A stretch of 64,000 bases of DNA from Fulvimarina pelagi HTCC2506. GTDB taxonomy: Bacteria > Pseudomonadota > Alphaproteobacteria > Rhizobiales > Rhizobiaceae. Below, piece by piece: positions 47,359 through 57,540 of the stretch (position 1 is the first letter of the stretch; each line of letters begins with the position of its first letter). The stretch covers positions 2,678,798 to 2,742,797 of the forward strand of contig NZ_DS022272.1 in assembly GCF_000153705.1 (NCBI RefSeq), read 5' to 3'. The position numbers and the translations under genes were made by a program. The notes below the pieces were generated by a model. The model saw only the letters and a list, made by a program, of their open reading frames with translations, ran no database searches and was not told where the DNA came from.

Positions 47359-48147
47359 TCACCCCTCGACCGGCTCTTCGAAGATCTTCGTCAGAAAAGC
47401 GTCGAGCCATCGTTTGACCGGCTCGTCGTAAATCGCCCGGCCATGGAAGTGGTGGCGGCGATGCTGAGCGCCCGGCAGCTTCAGCCGCTCGTGCCCCTTG
47501 GTTGTCCAACGATAGACCATGGCCAGCGTCAGCTCGGCATGGAACTGGATCGCGAAGGCGTTCCTGCCATACCGAAACGCCTGGTTGGGATACCAATCGC
47601 CTTCCGCGAGTAGGTCGGCGCCCGTCGGCAGGTCGAAGCCATCAGTGTGCCATTGGTAGATCATGTCCGGCCAGTCGGCGATGAAATGACGGCCTGCTTC
47701 GGTAGAGCGGAGAGGGTAATAGCCGATTTCCGCAAGGCCTTCCCTGTGGTTTTCGACGCGCGCGCCCAGATGCTTCGCCAGCATCTGCGCGCCGAGGCAA
47801 ATGCCGAGGAAGGGCTTATCTTCATTGAGGGGAACGGAGAGCCAGTCAGTCTCGCGAGTGATATAGTCGAGATTGTCGTTGACGCTTGGCGGGCCGCCGA
47901 AGACGATCGCTCCGGCATGTGCGTCAAGGGTTTTTGGAAGTGGTTCGCCCATGACGGGACGGCGGATGTCGAGTCGCACGCCGTGGGCTCTGAGCACTTG
48001 CCCTACGCGGCCCGGCGTCGAGTTCTCCTGGTGGAGAATAACGAGGATCGGCTTCATGTGCCGACCGTCCATTCGATAGCGCGTGCCGGTCTCCATCAAC
48101 TCCATTCGTTCGCGCCCGTTCGTCTGGAACCGTGCGTGGTCGCTCAT
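47359..48147 (-). CDS. Class I glutamine amidotransferase-like protein
   Basis: A 262-residue protein of the GMP-synthase-like amidotransferase group. The nucleophile Cys is in FLGICLGAQMLAKHLG and the His-Glu pair in FAIQFHAELT. ILVILHQENSTPGRVGQVL opens the conserved fold, and YQWHTDGFDLP is typical. The start at 48147 lies three bases after the terB stop, suggesting coupling. Conserved sequence begins only at Met31 (48057), so a shorter product is possible. The substrate is unknown. Confidence 0.78.
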   Translation of the reverse strand: MSDHARFQTNGRERMELMETGTRYRMDGRHMKPILVILHQENSTPGRVGQVLRAHGVRLDIRRPVMGEPLPKTLDAHAGAIVFGGPPSVNDNLDYITRETDWLSVPLNEDKPFLGICLGAQMLAKHLGARVENHREGLAEIGYYPLRSTEAGRHFIADWPDMIYQWHTDGFDLPTGADLLAEGDWYPNQAFRYGRNAFAIQFHAELTLAMVYRWTTKGHERLKLPGAQHRRHHFHGRAIYDEPVKRWLDAFLTKIFEEPVEG

Positions 48148-48150
48148 TGC

Positions 48151-48624
48151 TCAGGTTTCCGCCCTGACGGCAAACTCCTTCTTCAGGAGCATACGGTCGC
48201 GCCCCGAGACGCCGAGAAGTTCCGAAACCCGCCAGACCACATTATCTTCTAATTCGTGAACTTGCCCATCGGCGAAAGTCATTTCCCATAAATTGCGCAC
48301 GAACTCGATCCGTTCATCTTCGCCGAGACGGCTCTTCAGGATTGAGGTGAAACGGTAAAGATCGACGGCTTCGTCGTTCGCCCTTTCGCCGGCTTCCGCG
48401 ACCGCGCGCGCTTGCTCCGTCGAAAGGCGATAATCTTCACGCAGGACAGTGTCGAGACTTTCGCGCTCCTCCTCGGTGACAATCCCGTCGGCCGAAACGA
48501 CATGAAAGAGCAACGCTGCTATGGCGACGACGAGTTCGTCCCGATCTTCGGATTCGCTGGGCGATACCTCTCCTGCGAACTGGCTGAGAAAATCTCGAAA
48601 CCCGGCAAAAAACGATCGTGTCAT
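48151..48624 (-). CDS. TerB family protein
   Basis: A 157-residue helical protein of the TerB tellurite-resistance family (COG4103-like). The conserved part is LVVAIAALLFHVVSADGIVTEEERESLD followed by EMTFADGQVHELEDNVVWRVSELLGV, two acidic helical units proposed to bind metal. No other ter genes are present, and such single genes in rhizobia are not shown to confer tellurite resistance. It is followed after three bases by the amidotransferase gene. Confidence 0.85.
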   Translation of the reverse strand: MTRSFFAGFRDFLSQFAGEVSPSESEDRDELVVAIAALLFHVVSADGIVTEEERESLDTVLREDYRLSTEQARAVAEAGERANDEAVDLYRFTSILKSRLGEDERIEFVRNLWEMTFADGQVHELEDNVVWRVSELLGVSGRDRMLLKKEFAVRAET

Positions 48625-48834
48625 GGAGTCCTGGTGTCCCGTCCGTAGGTTTGCCGCGCGGCCTCCAATGCGAAACCCAGCAGAGCGGCCCCCGAGCCAA
48701 ACCCTTGGGCCGAATTGTCTCGCAATGCGCTAAGGCAGAGGCGATCTGGCTTCAGCCGCGCTTGGTGAGCACAATCGACAGGATGCGGACCGGGTTGCAG
48801 TCGCCGTGACATAATCGACTACGACAGATCGGCT

Positions 48835-50403
48835 TCATCGTCGACTGGACGCCTCGGGTCGGTCGACCTCGCCCTTAATTGCGAGAAGCGCGCTTGGATA
48901 GGTTGTTCCACCATCCTTGCTGTCGCTCGAAAAGTTCGCGTATTTGGGGCGCGGATTACCGTTCAGGGTGCTCGACGCCACTGTAGTCATCGCGGTGGAT
49001 GGCGTGTGTGCCGATGCCGCCGATGCGTTCGACCCGTCGGAAGAACTTATGATACGCGCGCTTTCTCCGTGATCGCGGGCTCGGGCCTCGATCACCGGGT
49101 TACCGTTGCTGTCGCGATGCTCGACGGGCGACTTCCACTCTACGACGCCGAGCTTACGAGTGACCGGCGACACGGGCTGCCACTCGTCGAGAATAACACC
49201 GTCGGCCATCCAGACCGGATCGCGCGGCGCAGTGATCGCCTTGGCTAGCCATTCGCGGACACGGCCTACCTCACCGCTCTGCTCTTCCTCGATATCGGCC
49301 AGCAGCAAATAGACACTCTCAGTTGGCCGCTTCTGCGCCGCATCCAACGCAGAAGAGCGTGCGAGATCATGTTCGCCAGCATCGAGGGCGGCACGCGCCA
49401 CCGCGATGTCGGATTCCGGATGTTTTTCGTAGAGCCCCTTCAGCTTCTGCGCCCGGCGCAGTCGGTCTTTCGCCGAATCGCCGGCCTTCGCATGAACATA
49501 GGCGTCGGCAATTTCGGGATGTGGCGCGTTCACCCAAGTCGTCTCAAGATAGCGCGTCGCGCGACGTGAGTCGTTGAGGCGGGTGGCGGCCGCCGCAGCC
49601 ACGAGAGCGGCGGGTACGAAGTCCGGTGCGATCTTCTGGGCGCTGCGCGCCGAAGAGCGGGCCGCTTTCGGATCAGCATCCGCCTGATCCTTCGCTTTGG
49701 CGGTGAGAAGGATCGCCCGAATGCGCTTTGCATCTTTATCGCCCAGCATGTCGATCGAACGCTGGGCTTCGAGAACACGCAGCGCGCCATCCCAGTCGCG
49801 GCTCGACGACTTGCGTTCGAGGACGGCTTCGGCCGCCCAGGGAAGGTTCGGTGCGATCCGCAAAGCGCGCTCGGCGTAGTATTCCTGAGCACTCTCGTCG
49901 CCGACGCGTTTGGCTTCCAGGTAGAGCCCCCGCAGCGCAAGAAGTTTGGTGTTGGGATCTTCTTCCATGTCGCGAAAAATAGCGACGGCACGCTGATGAT
50001 CGCCCTCAATCAACGCGGTCTGAGCGTCGAGAAACCCGAGGATCGCGCGATCATCCTTCCCGATCCGCCCTTCGCTCTTCTTGATCATCTGGCGGGCGAG
50101 AGTCGCGTTACCGGCACCCGCAGCAAGTACGCCGCGCGAGAGGTAGTTGTGGCCCTTGCTGTGCCGCCGGCTCGAATTCCAGGAACTGATCAGACCGGGC
50201 GCCTGGAAAAGCTTCGCGACCAGCCAGACCACAAGCACCGACGCGACAATCACGGCCGCCGCCGCGGCAAGGAAGAGGATCATCGAGAATTCGACGGTCT
50301 GCTCCTGCCAGACGAATGTGACGGATCCCGGATTGTCAGCCAGCCAGCCGAAGCCGAGGTAGAGCGCAAGGATCAGGATGAAAAATGTCAGTATGCCCCA
50401 CAT
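48835..50403 (-). CDS. hemY: HemY-like TPR membrane protein
   Basis: A 522-residue protein of the HemY family, which sits beside heme genes in Proteobacteria. Two N-terminal membrane helices are visible (MWGILTFFILILALYLGFGWLA and ILFLAAAAAVIVASVLVVWLV). A long helical region of TPR-like repeats follows (SRGVLAAGAGNATLARQMIKKSE and onward). The last 100 residues are polar and probably disordered. The role is unclear; it may organise late heme enzymes in the membrane and should not be confused with protoporphyrinogen oxidase HemY. It follows the mitofilin-like gene by 18 bases. Confidence 0.9.
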   Translation of the reverse strand: MWGILTFFILILALYLGFGWLADNPGSVTFVWQEQTVEFSMILFLAAAAAVIVASVLVVWLVAKLFQAPGLISSWNSSRRHSKGHNYLSRGVLAAGAGNATLARQMIKKSEGRIGKDDRAILGFLDAQTALIEGDHQRAVAIFRDMEEDPNTKLLALRGLYLEAKRVGDESAQEYYAERALRIAPNLPWAAEAVLERKSSSRDWDGALRVLEAQRSIDMLGDKDAKRIRAILLTAKAKDQADADPKAARSSARSAQKIAPDFVPAALVAAAAATRLNDSRRATRYLETTWVNAPHPEIADAYVHAKAGDSAKDRLRRAQKLKGLYEKHPESDIAVARAALDAGEHDLARSSALDAAQKRPTESVYLLLADIEEEQSGEVGRVREWLAKAITAPRDPVWMADGVILDEWQPVSPVTRKLGVVEWKSPVEHRDSNGNPVIEARARDHGESARIISSSDGSNASAASAHTPSTAMTTVASSTLNGNPRPKYANFSSDSKDGGTTYPSALLAIKGEVDRPEASSRR

Positions 50404-50421
50404 AGTCGGCAGCGGCTCCCG

Positions 50422-52197
50422 TTATCCTTGGTTCGTTTGTGCGTCGGCGCCCGAATTCGCGCCGCCCGAAAGGGTCGCGGAAATCGCGTCGGACAGCGCC
50501 TGATTGGCGGCGAGCCGCGCCTCGACGTCGGCGATGAAGTCGCCGCCGGCGGCCTGCGCGTCCTCCGGAAGGCTCTGCCATTCGTCGACGAAACCCGGGA
50601 AGTCGCCAGTGGAGATCGCGTTGTCGAGCCTTCCGATGATGGCGTCGGGCGTGTTCGCCGATTCTAGCACCTCGCCGGTCGAGCGCGTCTCGACAAGCGA
50701 ACGGAAGCCGGCCAGCATCTGATCGCCGATCGGCGCGTCCGCGCCGGGCCCGGTCAGCGCCGCCGAAACCGCGCCTTTGACATCCGCCCAGCGCTGGGCA
50801 AGCGAGCCGACCGTCGGCACGCCATTCTCGGCATAGGGCTGCAGCGCCTCGACGGTTTGTTGTGGCCCGCCTGCCTCGGCATACGTTTGGAGCTCGGTCG
50901 TGAAAGGTGAGCCATTATCGATGGCGCTTTTCATGCCGGCCGCAGCAAGCGCGATCCGAGCCTGAGAATTACCGGCCTCGATCGCATCAAGCCGTGCAGC
51001 GGTCGTACTGGTAGCCTCTTCGATTGCGGCGCGGAGTTCCTGGCGCCCGGTCTCGCCGGCTGCGAGCGCCTGTTCAATCGCTGCCTGAAGTTCCCGGCGG
51101 CCAGTTTCCCCAGCCTCGATTGCATCTTGAACGGCTGCCGCCGCCCGTTCGGCCGCCTCTTGGGCGGACGCTGCCGCCTCTCCTGCGCCCGTCGCGGACT
51201 CCTGCAGGCCGGACATGTTGGCCTGTGTTTCCGTCAGAGCCTGTTCGAAGGCACTCATGTCCTGAGTCGCGCCTGCCGCATCCTCTTCGCCCGCAGATGC
51301 AGCTTCAACGGCCGTGCTTTCTAGCGCGGCAATGCGGTTGCCAAGTTCTTCAAGCTGTTCCGGCGTGAGGCCCGGTATGCCTGCACTCGGCTCCTGATCA
51401 GCGGCAACGCTCGCCTCGATGTCGCGACGCAGCGTGACCAGTTCCTCAGCAAGCCGCTCAATATCCTCGCCGGTCGTGTCCTCGGCGATCACCGGCGGAC
51501 CTGCGAGGCCGTCGCGGAGCTGATCGAGGAAACCGTAGGAATAGAGATAGGCTGTGACGACGAGAGCGACGAGCGCTCCGATAAGGCCGGCGAAAAGCGC
51601 GCCGCCAAAACCGAGGCCCGAACTTCCCGAAGGCGGAGGCGCCTTGGTCGATGAGCCCATCATTGTGGTTTCATTTTCCCTTCCTACGGCCGGCCGGGCT
51701 GGCGTTTCGTTGCGTTTGACAGGTTCGGGCGTACGGGTGACGGCTGCGGGTCCCTGGTAACCGCCCGTCTTCGACCAGTCGGAGTTTCTCCCGGACCGCG
51801 CTTCCGTTGCGCCCGCACCGACATCATCACCGGACACAACCCCGGCGTCGGCAGGCTTTTCAGGCGCCGCTGTGACGGGCTGTTCGGCAGGTGGAGCGAG
51901 CGTATCTTCCGGCTTCTTCGTGCCGGGGCGCTTCGCCTTGCTGCTCTTCGCAACAGGCTGATCTTCGGTGACCTGCCCGCCTGCGATAACCGACTCACCC
52001 ATGCCTTCGGACTTCGCGAAGGTCTCGGCGGCTGCATCCATCGCCGGATCGGACTCTGCCGAGGGATTCACTTCCCCGGTCGCGGCACCACTCGCGGTAT
52101 TAGCGGAATCGGGCGGCGTATCGACCTTGCGCGAATCCCCATCGATCGTCTTGTTACGCGAACGGTTGGGGCGAGAACGCCGCGGACGGTTCGTCAT
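50422..52197 (-). CDS. Mitofilin (Mic60)-like inner membrane protein
   Basis: The 591-residue product is an alphaproteobacterial homologue of mitochondrial Mic60. A disordered N-terminus of about 190 residues, rich in Pro, Ala and Glu, leads to one membrane helix (FGGALFAGLIGALVALVVTAYLYS). A long coiled coil (EDIERLAEELVTLRRDIEAS and onward) and a C-terminal mitofilin signature region follow. Within the coiled coil a 17-residue unit is repeated in tandem (AGETGRRELQAAIEQAL, then AGETGRQELRAAIEEAT). The gene lies between hemD and hemY, as is usual in the class. Mic60 homologues shape inner membrane invaginations in some photosynthetic relatives. Confidence 0.85.
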   Translation of the reverse strand: MTNRPRRSRPNRSRNKTIDGDSRKVDTPPDSANTASGAATGEVNPSAESDPAMDAAAETFAKSEGMGESVIAGGQVTEDQPVAKSSKAKRPGTKKPEDTLAPPAEQPVTAAPEKPADAGVVSGDDVGAGATEARSGRNSDWSKTGGYQGPAAVTRTPEPVKRNETPARPAVGRENETTMMGSSTKAPPPSGSSGLGFGGALFAGLIGALVALVVTAYLYSYGFLDQLRDGLAGPPVIAEDTTGEDIERLAEELVTLRRDIEASVAADQEPSAGIPGLTPEQLEELGNRIAALESTAVEAASAGEEDAAGATQDMSAFEQALTETQANMSGLQESATGAGEAAASAQEAAERAAAAVQDAIEAGETGRRELQAAIEQALAAGETGRQELRAAIEEATSTTAARLDAIEAGNSQARIALAAAGMKSAIDNGSPFTTELQTYAEAGGPQQTVEALQPYAENGVPTVGSLAQRWADVKGAVSAALTGPGADAPIGDQMLAGFRSLVETRSTGEVLESANTPDAIIGRLDNAISTGDFPGFVDEWQSLPEDAQAAGGDFIADVEARLAANQALSDAISATLSGGANSGADAQTNQG

Positions 52198-52330
52198 CGA
52201 GACAGCTCCATCGCTTCATGCGAAATATTATGCCGGCTGTCAGATCCGGCGAAAATCGTCTTCCCCAATTCGTCACCCATTCGCAGATCGAGCGCAAGTT
52301 TGCGCCATGCATATTTGCGGAACTAGGCGT

Positions 52331-53032
52331 TCAAAGCCGTTCGAAAAGCGAAGGAAGCGTCGGTCGTTCAGAAATTTCGGCTCGCGATCGAAGGCCTGAC
52401 GGCAGGGCATCGCTGATTCGTTGGGACAGACAAAGGAGCCGTACGGTTTCGACATTATCCTCCCAATACGGAGCGATACACTCGGCGAAGGCGATGGCCT
52501 GAGCCTGCGACATGAGAAGGACCGCATCGGAAGGTGCGCTGTCGAACGCACCTCTGAGTTCATCGCGGCTTGGAGCGCGCCGGACCACATCGTAGACCTC
52601 CCAGGTCAGCAGTCTGAACGGCGAGTCGGCAAAGGCCGCTTCGAGTGAACCCGACCGGTTCACTCCGGCTGCGTAGAGAATTGTCGCTCCGTCGTCACGT
52701 GAGCCGAACACGGTCGAACAAATATCTGGAAGCGATGCCGCCCTACCGGATCCGAAATGGACATTCGGGAACCCGGCCGCCTCGATTGTCGCTCCCGTCG
52801 CTGCTCCAACGGCGAAGACCGGCCTTGGATCACCCGCGAAGGCTTCGGCCAAGGAAGAGACCGCTTGGGAACTGGTCACCGCGAACCCGTCGAAGGGAGC
52901 GGTCGGCGGTTCCCCGTCAAGCCGGACGACGGCCTCCAGTGGCAACACGATCGGCTCATGCCCGCGCGACCGAAGCTGCCGGGCGGTTTCTTCACCCGAG
53001 GCCCGTTCGCGAAGGATTAGAACCCGCGCCAT
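52331..53032 (-). CDS. hemD: Uroporphyrinogen-III synthase
   Basis: HemD closes and inverts ring D to give uroporphyrinogen III, following HemC. The 233-residue product starts MARVLILRERASGEETARQL and has DGFAVTSSQAVSSLAEAF, VFAVGAATGATIEAAGF and the late segment DAVLLMSQAQAIAFAE. These are typical of this divergent family. The start at 53032 lies ten bases after the hemC stop, with GAGCGG ahead; a longer in-frame reading overlaps hemC and is not homologous. The mitofilin-like gene follows about 130 bases downstream. Confidence 0.9.
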   Translation of the reverse strand: MARVLILRERASGEETARQLRSRGHEPIVLPLEAVVRLDGEPPTAPFDGFAVTSSQAVSSLAEAFAGDPRPVFAVGAATGATIEAAGFPNVHFGSGRAASLPDICSTVFGSRDDGATILYAAGVNRSGSLEAAFADSPFRLLTWEVYDVVRRAPSRDELRGAFDSAPSDAVLLMSQAQAIAFAECIAPYWEDNVETVRLLCLSQRISDALPSGLRSRAEISERPTLPSLFERL

Positions 53033-53042
53033 CAGCAGCCGC

Positions 53043-53993
53043 TCATGGCTGGGGGTCACCCCATCCGTCGAAGAAATGGGGACCGGCGGCTTCGAGAACC
53101 GAGCGCCCTGCGCGCTCGCCGAGGGCAACGGCTCCGTCCGCATCGCCCTCGTCATGAACCTCGTGCACCTCGGTGCCGTCCGGCCGCAGGATCATGCCAT
53201 GGAATGCAATGCGCCCGCTGTCCCAAAGCACCGCGCGTGCGGCGATCGGCGTGCGGCAGGAGCCGTCGAGTACCTTCAGAAACGCCCGCTCGGCATGGAG
53301 GGCAATCGACGTCTCATCGTGGACGATCGCCGAGACCAGATTCTCGATACGAGTGTCACCCTGGCGGCTTTCGATACAGATCGCACCCTGACCGGGAGCC
53401 GGCGGAAAGTCCTCCGGCTCAAGGATATCCGTCGCATGGTGCTGCATCTCCATCCGGTTGAGGCCGGCGAGCGCAAGCAGTGTCGCATCGGCCTGGCCCT
53501 CGCCGAGTTTGCGCAGCCGCGTCTGGACATTGCCGCGGAAGATGATCGTGTTGAGGTCTGGCCGGAGTCGCTTGATCAGTGCCTGCCGCCGGAGCGAGGC
53601 CGAACCGACGGTCGCGCCCTCGGGCAGATCGGCGAGGGTCTTGGCATCTCGCCCGATGAACGCATCTCGCACGTCCTCGCGTTCGAGAAAGGCGGTGATC
53701 GCGAGTCCATCAGGAATTGCCGTCGCCATGTCCTTCGAGGAGTGGACGGCGAGATCGATCCGTCGATCGAGCAGCGCCGCCTCGATCTCCTTGGTGAAGA
53801 GCCCCTTGCCACCGACCTCCGAGAGCGGACGATCGAGGATCCGGTCGCCCGATGTCGAAATCACCTCGATGGCGAAATCGTCCTCGGTCAGGCCGTGAGC
53901 GGCGATCAGTCGGGCGCGGACCTCGCTCGCCTGGGCGAGCGCGAGCGGACTGCCGCGTGTCCCGATCCGGATGATGCCGTCCGCCTGCGCCAT
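53043..53993 (-). CDS. hemC: Porphobilinogen deaminase (hydroxymethylbilane synthase)
   Basis: HemC links four porphobilinogens into hydroxymethylbilane. The 316-residue product shows [50 protein letters not shown] and the dipyrromethane cofactor Cys in [13 protein letters not shown]. Length is normal. It heads the leftward hemC-hemD-mitofilin-hemY set and is divergent from tsaD across about 210 bases, the usual rhizobial arrangement. Confidence 0.97.
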   Translation of the reverse strand: MAQADGIIRIGTRGSPLALAQASEVRARLIAAHGLTEDDFAIEVISTSGDRILDRPLSEVGGKGLFTKEIEAALLDRRIDLAVHSSKDMATAIPDGLAITAFLEREDVRDAFIGRDAKTLADLPEGATVGSASLRRQALIKRLRPDLNTIIFRGNVQTRLRKLGEGQADATLLALAGLNRMEMQHHATDILEPEDFPPAPGQGAICIESRQGDTRIENLVSAIVHDETSIALHAERAFLKVLDGSCRTPIAARAVLWDSGRIAFHGMILRPDGTEVHEVHDEGDADGAVALGERAGRSVLEAAGPHFFDGWGDPQP

Positions 53994-54202
53994 GCGTTTC
54001 TGCTCCGCTTCCCAGAATGTTCGCCTGGGATCCGGTCTCTTGGGCCGGATCGCTCAAACGTCTCAATCGCATTGCAGGTCCGATGTGGCAACTTGCGCCG
54101 TACCACTTGCATAGATCGCGATGACACTTGCGTGCGGTGCCGGGTCTTCCCAGAGGCGGCTCGACCTGCCAAAAGGTCGCGGCAAGAGGAGCGGCACGGC
54201 TA

Positions 54203-55312
54203 ATGACAATCGCATATCGATCGGAGAAATGCCCGGTGATCCTGGGCATCGAGACGAGCTGTGACGAAACGGCAGCCGCCGTCGTAGCGCGCGACGAGGC
54301 CGGGGCGCCGACGATTCTATCGAACGTCGTCTACAGCCAGATCGACGATCACGCGGCCTTCGGCGGCGTCGTACCGGAGATCTCCGCGCGCGCCCATGCC
54401 GAAGCGCTCGACGGCATCGTCACAGCCGCGCTCGACGAGGCCGGTGTGACACTCTCCGAGGTCTCCGCTGTCGCAGCGACCGCCGGCCCGGGTCTCATCG
54501 GCGGGCTGATCGTCGGTTCCGTGATGGCGAAGGCGATCGCCCATGCGCGTGGCATTCCGTTCCTCGCGGTCAACCATCTCGAAGGTCACGCGCTGACGCC
54601 GCGGCTCACCGACGGACTCGCCTATCCCTATCTGATGCTGCTTGTCTCCGGCGGTCACACACAGATCTTGTTGGTGCGCGGCCTCGGTGACTACGAACGC
54701 TGGGGTACGACGATTGACGACGCGCTCGGCGAAGCCTTCGACAAGACCGCCAAGCTGCTAGGGCTCGGCCATCCGGGCGGTCCCATGGTGGAACGCGCAG
54801 CCGAAGACGGTGATCCCAAGCGCTTCTCTTTTCCCCGCCCGATGCTCAGGGAGGCGCGGCTCGATTTCTCGTTCTCTGGCCTCAAGACGTCCGTGCGGCA
54901 GGCGGCGGAAAAGAACGCGCCTGTGAGCCGGCAGGATGTGAGCGATCTCGCAGCAAGCTTTCAGGCGGCTTGCGCCGACACGATTGCCGACCGCATGGAT
55001 CGCGCCTTCGCGCGTTTCCGCGACATGTTGCCAGAAATCGCGGCGCCAACGATCGCCGTAGCAGGCGGCGTCGCAGCGAACCAGACGATCCGTCATGCGC
55101 TCGAAACCGCTGCGCGGGACGCAGGCTTTACGCTCGTCGCGCCGCCGTTCCGGCTCTGCACCGACAATGGCGCGATGATCGCCTATGCCGGTCTCGAACG
55201 GTTCGAGGCGAAGATGTCCGATCCGCTTGATACCCCGGTGCGCTCGCGCTGGCCGCTCGATCGGAGGGCCCAACCTGTGATCGGCTATGGACGCAGGGGA
55301 GCCAAAGCTTGA
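54203..55312 (+). CDS. tsaD: tRNA N6-adenosine threonylcarbamoyltransferase
   Basis: TsaD transfers the threonylcarbamoyl group to A37 of ANN-reading tRNAs. The 369-residue product has [34 protein letters not shown], the metal-binding HLEGH (about residue 131), [11 protein letters not shown] and [15 protein letters not shown] chose the ATG at 54203 (MTIAYRSEK) with GAGGAG ahead. It overlaps the gpsA start as TTGA and opens the rightward tsaD-gpsA-yciI-EVE set. Confidence 0.96.
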   Translation: MTIAYRSEKCPVILGIETSCDETAAAVVARDEAGAPTILSNVVYSQIDDHAAFGGVVPEISARAHAEALDGIVTAALDEAGVTLSEVSAVAATAGPGLIGGLIVGSVMAKAIAHARGIPFLAVNHLEGHALTPRLTDGLAYPYLMLLVSGGHTQILLVRGLGDYERWGTTIDDALGEAFDKTAKLLGLGHPGGPMVERAAEDGDPKRFSFPRPMLREARLDFSFSGLKTSVRQAAEKNAPVSRQDVSDLAASFQAACADTIADRMDRAFARFRDMLPEIAAPTIAVAGGVAANQTIRHALETAARDAGFTLVAPPFRLCTDNGAMIAYAGLERFEAKMSDPLDTPVRSRWPLDRRAQPVIGYGRRGAKA

Positions 55313-56295
55313 CACGTTTCACCGTCATCGGCGCCGGTGCCTGGGGCACCGCGCTCGCCAATCTTTACGCGCGGGCCGATCACGACGTCGTGCTGCTTGG
55401 CCGCAACGCCGACGCCATGGCGGCAATGGAGGCGACACGGCGCAACGAAGGTTATCTGCCCGACGTCTATCTGCCACCCGCGCTTCGAGCGACGCATGAT
55501 GCCAAAGAGGCCCTCTCAAGCGCAGAAGTGGTTCTATTCGTAGTGCCTGCCCAGTCGCTCGCGACGGCTGCCGAGACCTACGGCGATCTCGTTCCGAGCA
55601 ACGCGATGCTCGTACTCTGCGCCAAGGGCATCGAGCGGCGGAGCGGGCGCTTCTCCTCCGCCATCATGGCCGAGCGCTTTGCGAACAATCCACTCTGCGT
55701 CCTCTCGGGACCGAGCTTTGCCGCCGACGTCGCCAACGGCCTGCCGACCGCCGTCACGGTCGCCGCCGGCACGATCGAACGTGCCGACCGCGCCGCAGAG
55801 CTTCTGTCGGCGAACACCTTCCGCTGTTATGCGAGCGACGATCTGGCGGGCGTCGAAGCGGGTGGGGCCCTCAAGAACGTGCTTGCCCTCGCCGCCGGCA
55901 TGGCGATCGGCCGTGGGCTCGGCGAGTCAGCGAAGGCCGCCATCGTCACGCGCGGTTTCGTGGAACTGCGACGGCTCGGCGCGGCGTTCGGTGGCCAGCC
56001 GCAAACGCTGATGGGACTGTCCGGCCTGGGCGATCTGATCCTCACCTGTTCAAGCGAACAATCTCGGAATTTCGCCTATGGTATCGCGCTCGGCAGCGGG
56101 GTGGACCGCACCAATCTGAAGCTCGCCGAGGGCGTCTATTCCGCTGGTATCGCAGCGCGTCTCGCACGAGAACGCCAGATCGAGGCGCCGATCGTCCAGG
56201 CCGTCGCGGAAATCCTTGACGGCGAGATTTCCATCGACGAGGCGATGCACGCTCTCCTGTCGCGCCCCTTGCGCCGGGAAGTTGAGACCGCGTAA
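55309..56295 (+). CDS. gpsA: Glycerol-3-phosphate dehydrogenase [NAD(P)+]
   Basis: GpsA reduces dihydroxyacetone phosphate to sn-glycerol 3-phosphate for phospholipid synthesis. The 328-residue product opens [20 protein letters not shown] and has [23 protein letters not shown] and the C-terminal [22 protein letters not shown] motif. The start is TTG at 55309, inside a TTGA overlap with the tsaD stop and with AGGGGAG ahead. It is coupled to tsaD; yciI follows after 36 bases. Confidence 0.96.
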   Translation: MTRFTVIGAGAWGTALANLYARADHDVVLLGRNADAMAAMEATRRNEGYLPDVYLPPALRATHDAKEALSSAEVVLFVVPAQSLATAAETYGDLVPSNAMLVLCAKGIERRSGRFSSAIMAERFANNPLCVLSGPSFAADVANGLPTAVTVAAGTIERADRAAELLSANTFRCYASDDLAGVEAGGALKNVLALAAGMAIGRGLGESAKAAIVTRGFVELRRLGAAFGGQPQTLMGLSGLGDLILTCSSEQSRNFAYGIALGSGVDRTNLKLAEGVYSAGIAARLARERQIEAPIVQAVAEILDGEISIDEAMHALLSRPLRREVETA

Positions 56296-56331
56296 CGCTT
56301 CGGCCGAACATTTTCGGTGAGGAGAATCCCC

Positions 56332-56622
56332 ATGCAGTTCGCAATCATCTGCGAAGACAAGCCGAACAGCGTCGAGCTGCGCCAGTCGACGCGGCCGGAG
56401 CATGTCGACTACCTTAACGGCCTCGGCAAGACGCTGGTCTTCGCGGGTCCGTTTCTCGACGAGAGCGGCAATCCCTGCGGCAGCCTTGTCGTGATCGAGG
56501 CGGCGGACCAGGCTGAAGCGGAAGCGATCGCCGGCCGCGACCCATACGGCCATGCCGGGCTGTTCGAAAGCGTGACCGTGCGACCCTTCAGGCTCGCGTT
56601 CAACACGACCACCAGCACTTGA
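56332..56622 (+). CDS. YciI family protein
   Basis: A 96-residue protein of the YciI fold (ferredoxin-like, with a possible His-Asp catalytic dyad). RPEHVDYLNGL contains the conserved His, then FAGPFLDESGNPCGSLVVIEA and AGLFESVTVRPF. No definite reaction is assigned to the family; some members act on small halogenated or quinol-like compounds. The start at 56332 has a GAGGAG site. It lies between gpsA and the EVE gene in a conserved rhizobial order. Confidence 0.85.
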   Translation: MQFAIICEDKPNSVELRQSTRPEHVDYLNGLGKTLVFAGPFLDESGNPCGSLVVIEAADQAEAEAIAGRDPYGHAGLFESVTVRPFRLAFNTTTST

Positions 56623-56632
56623 GGGCGGCCGC

Positions 56633-57070
56633 ATGCGTTACTGGCTGTTCAAATCCGAACCGTTCAAATGGTCCTTCGAGCAGCAGAAGGAAAAGGGCGA
56701 GGCCGGCCAGGAATGGGACGGCGTTCGTAATTATCAGGCCCGCAACTTCATGCGCGAGATGAAGGTCGGCGACCGGGGCTTTTTCTATCACTCGAACGAG
56801 GGCAAGGAGGTCGTCGGTATCGTGGAGGTCGTCGCCGAAGCCCATCCGGATTCGAAAGACAACTCGGGCAAATGGGAGTGCGTCGACATCAAAGCCGTGA
56901 TGGACGTCCCTAACCCGGTGAGCCTCGATCAGGTAAAGGACGAGCCGCGCCTCAAGGACATGGTGCTCGTCAACAATTCGAGGCTCTCGGTGCAGCCGGT
57001 CGAAGAAGCCGAATTCAAGCTCGTCTGCGAGATGGGCGGCGTTGATACGAAGAAGGCGATGGGCGGATAG
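56633..57070 (+). CDS. EVE domain-containing protein
   Basis: A 145-residue EVE (PUA-like) protein. WLFKSEPFKWSFEQQKEKGE, WDGVRNYQARNFMREMKVGDRGFFYHS and SRLSVQPVEEAEF are typical. Family members may bind modified nucleic acid bases, but the bacterial role is not settled. It starts 11 bases after yciI, ending the tsaD operon, and converges with a secreted-protein gene. Confidence 0.87.
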   Translation: MRYWLFKSEPFKWSFEQQKEKGEAGQEWDGVRNYQARNFMREMKVGDRGFFYHSNEGKEVVGIVEVVAEAHPDSKDNSGKWECVDIKAVMDVPNPVSLDQVKDEPRLKDMVLVNNSRLSVQPVEEAEFKLVCEMGGVDTKKAMGG

Positions 57071-57097
57071 GCACACCGCCTTCTCCATTGGAAAGGC

Positions 57098-57454
57098 TCA
57101 GCCTTTGTCGGCCTCACCAAACTCCATAGGATTGCCTTCGACGATCGTGCCAGTGCCTTCGCTCTTGCCGTCCTTGAACCATTCGAGCTGGTCGCCCTCG
57201 ATCTCGGCCTGATAGCAGCCGTAGTCCGTACCGGGATAGCAGACGCCCTCCTCGGTAATTTCGTAAGGGCCGGTGGTGGAGGCGTCGGCATAGGTGCCGT
57301 CCTCGCCAAAATAGCTCGTATATTCGCTGCTCCCCATGCTCCCCTGGAAGGTGTTGCCGACAAGCGCTTCGCGGATTTGCTCGGCAGAAGATTGCGCTAA
57401 GGCCGGCGCGGTAAGTGCGAACACGGCGGATGCGGTAAGGATCGAAAGGCGCAT
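57098..57454 (-). CDS. Small secreted protein of unknown function
   Basis: A 118-residue protein with a signal peptide (MRLSILTASAVFALTAPALAQ), so probably periplasmic. The mature part is acidic and rich in Tyr and Gly (SSEYTSYFGEDGTYADASTTG) with two cysteines (CYPGTDYGC) that may form a disulfide. The start at 57454 has GGAGATAATT just ahead; the upstream Met would add a non-signal segment. I do not recognise a family beyond resemblance to small secreted rhizobial proteins. It is monocistronic. Confidence 0.65.
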   Translation of the reverse strand: MRLSILTASAVFALTAPALAQSSAEQIREALVGNTFQGSMGSSEYTSYFGEDGTYADASTTGPYEITEEGVCYPGTDYGCYQAEIEGDQLEWFKDGKSEGTGTIVEGNPMEFGEADKG

Positions 57455-57540
57455 AATTATCTCCTGGATAGATGCGGCCACCATCTGATGACCGCCGAAG
57501 GGTATGCACTCACTTCGGGCGGAACAGGCGATTGGCGAGG

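Noticed and set aside
57092-57106. Palindrome AAAGGCT-C-AGCCTTT at the end of the secreted protein gene
   Set aside because: A one-base loop cannot form a hairpin, and it overlaps coding sequence.
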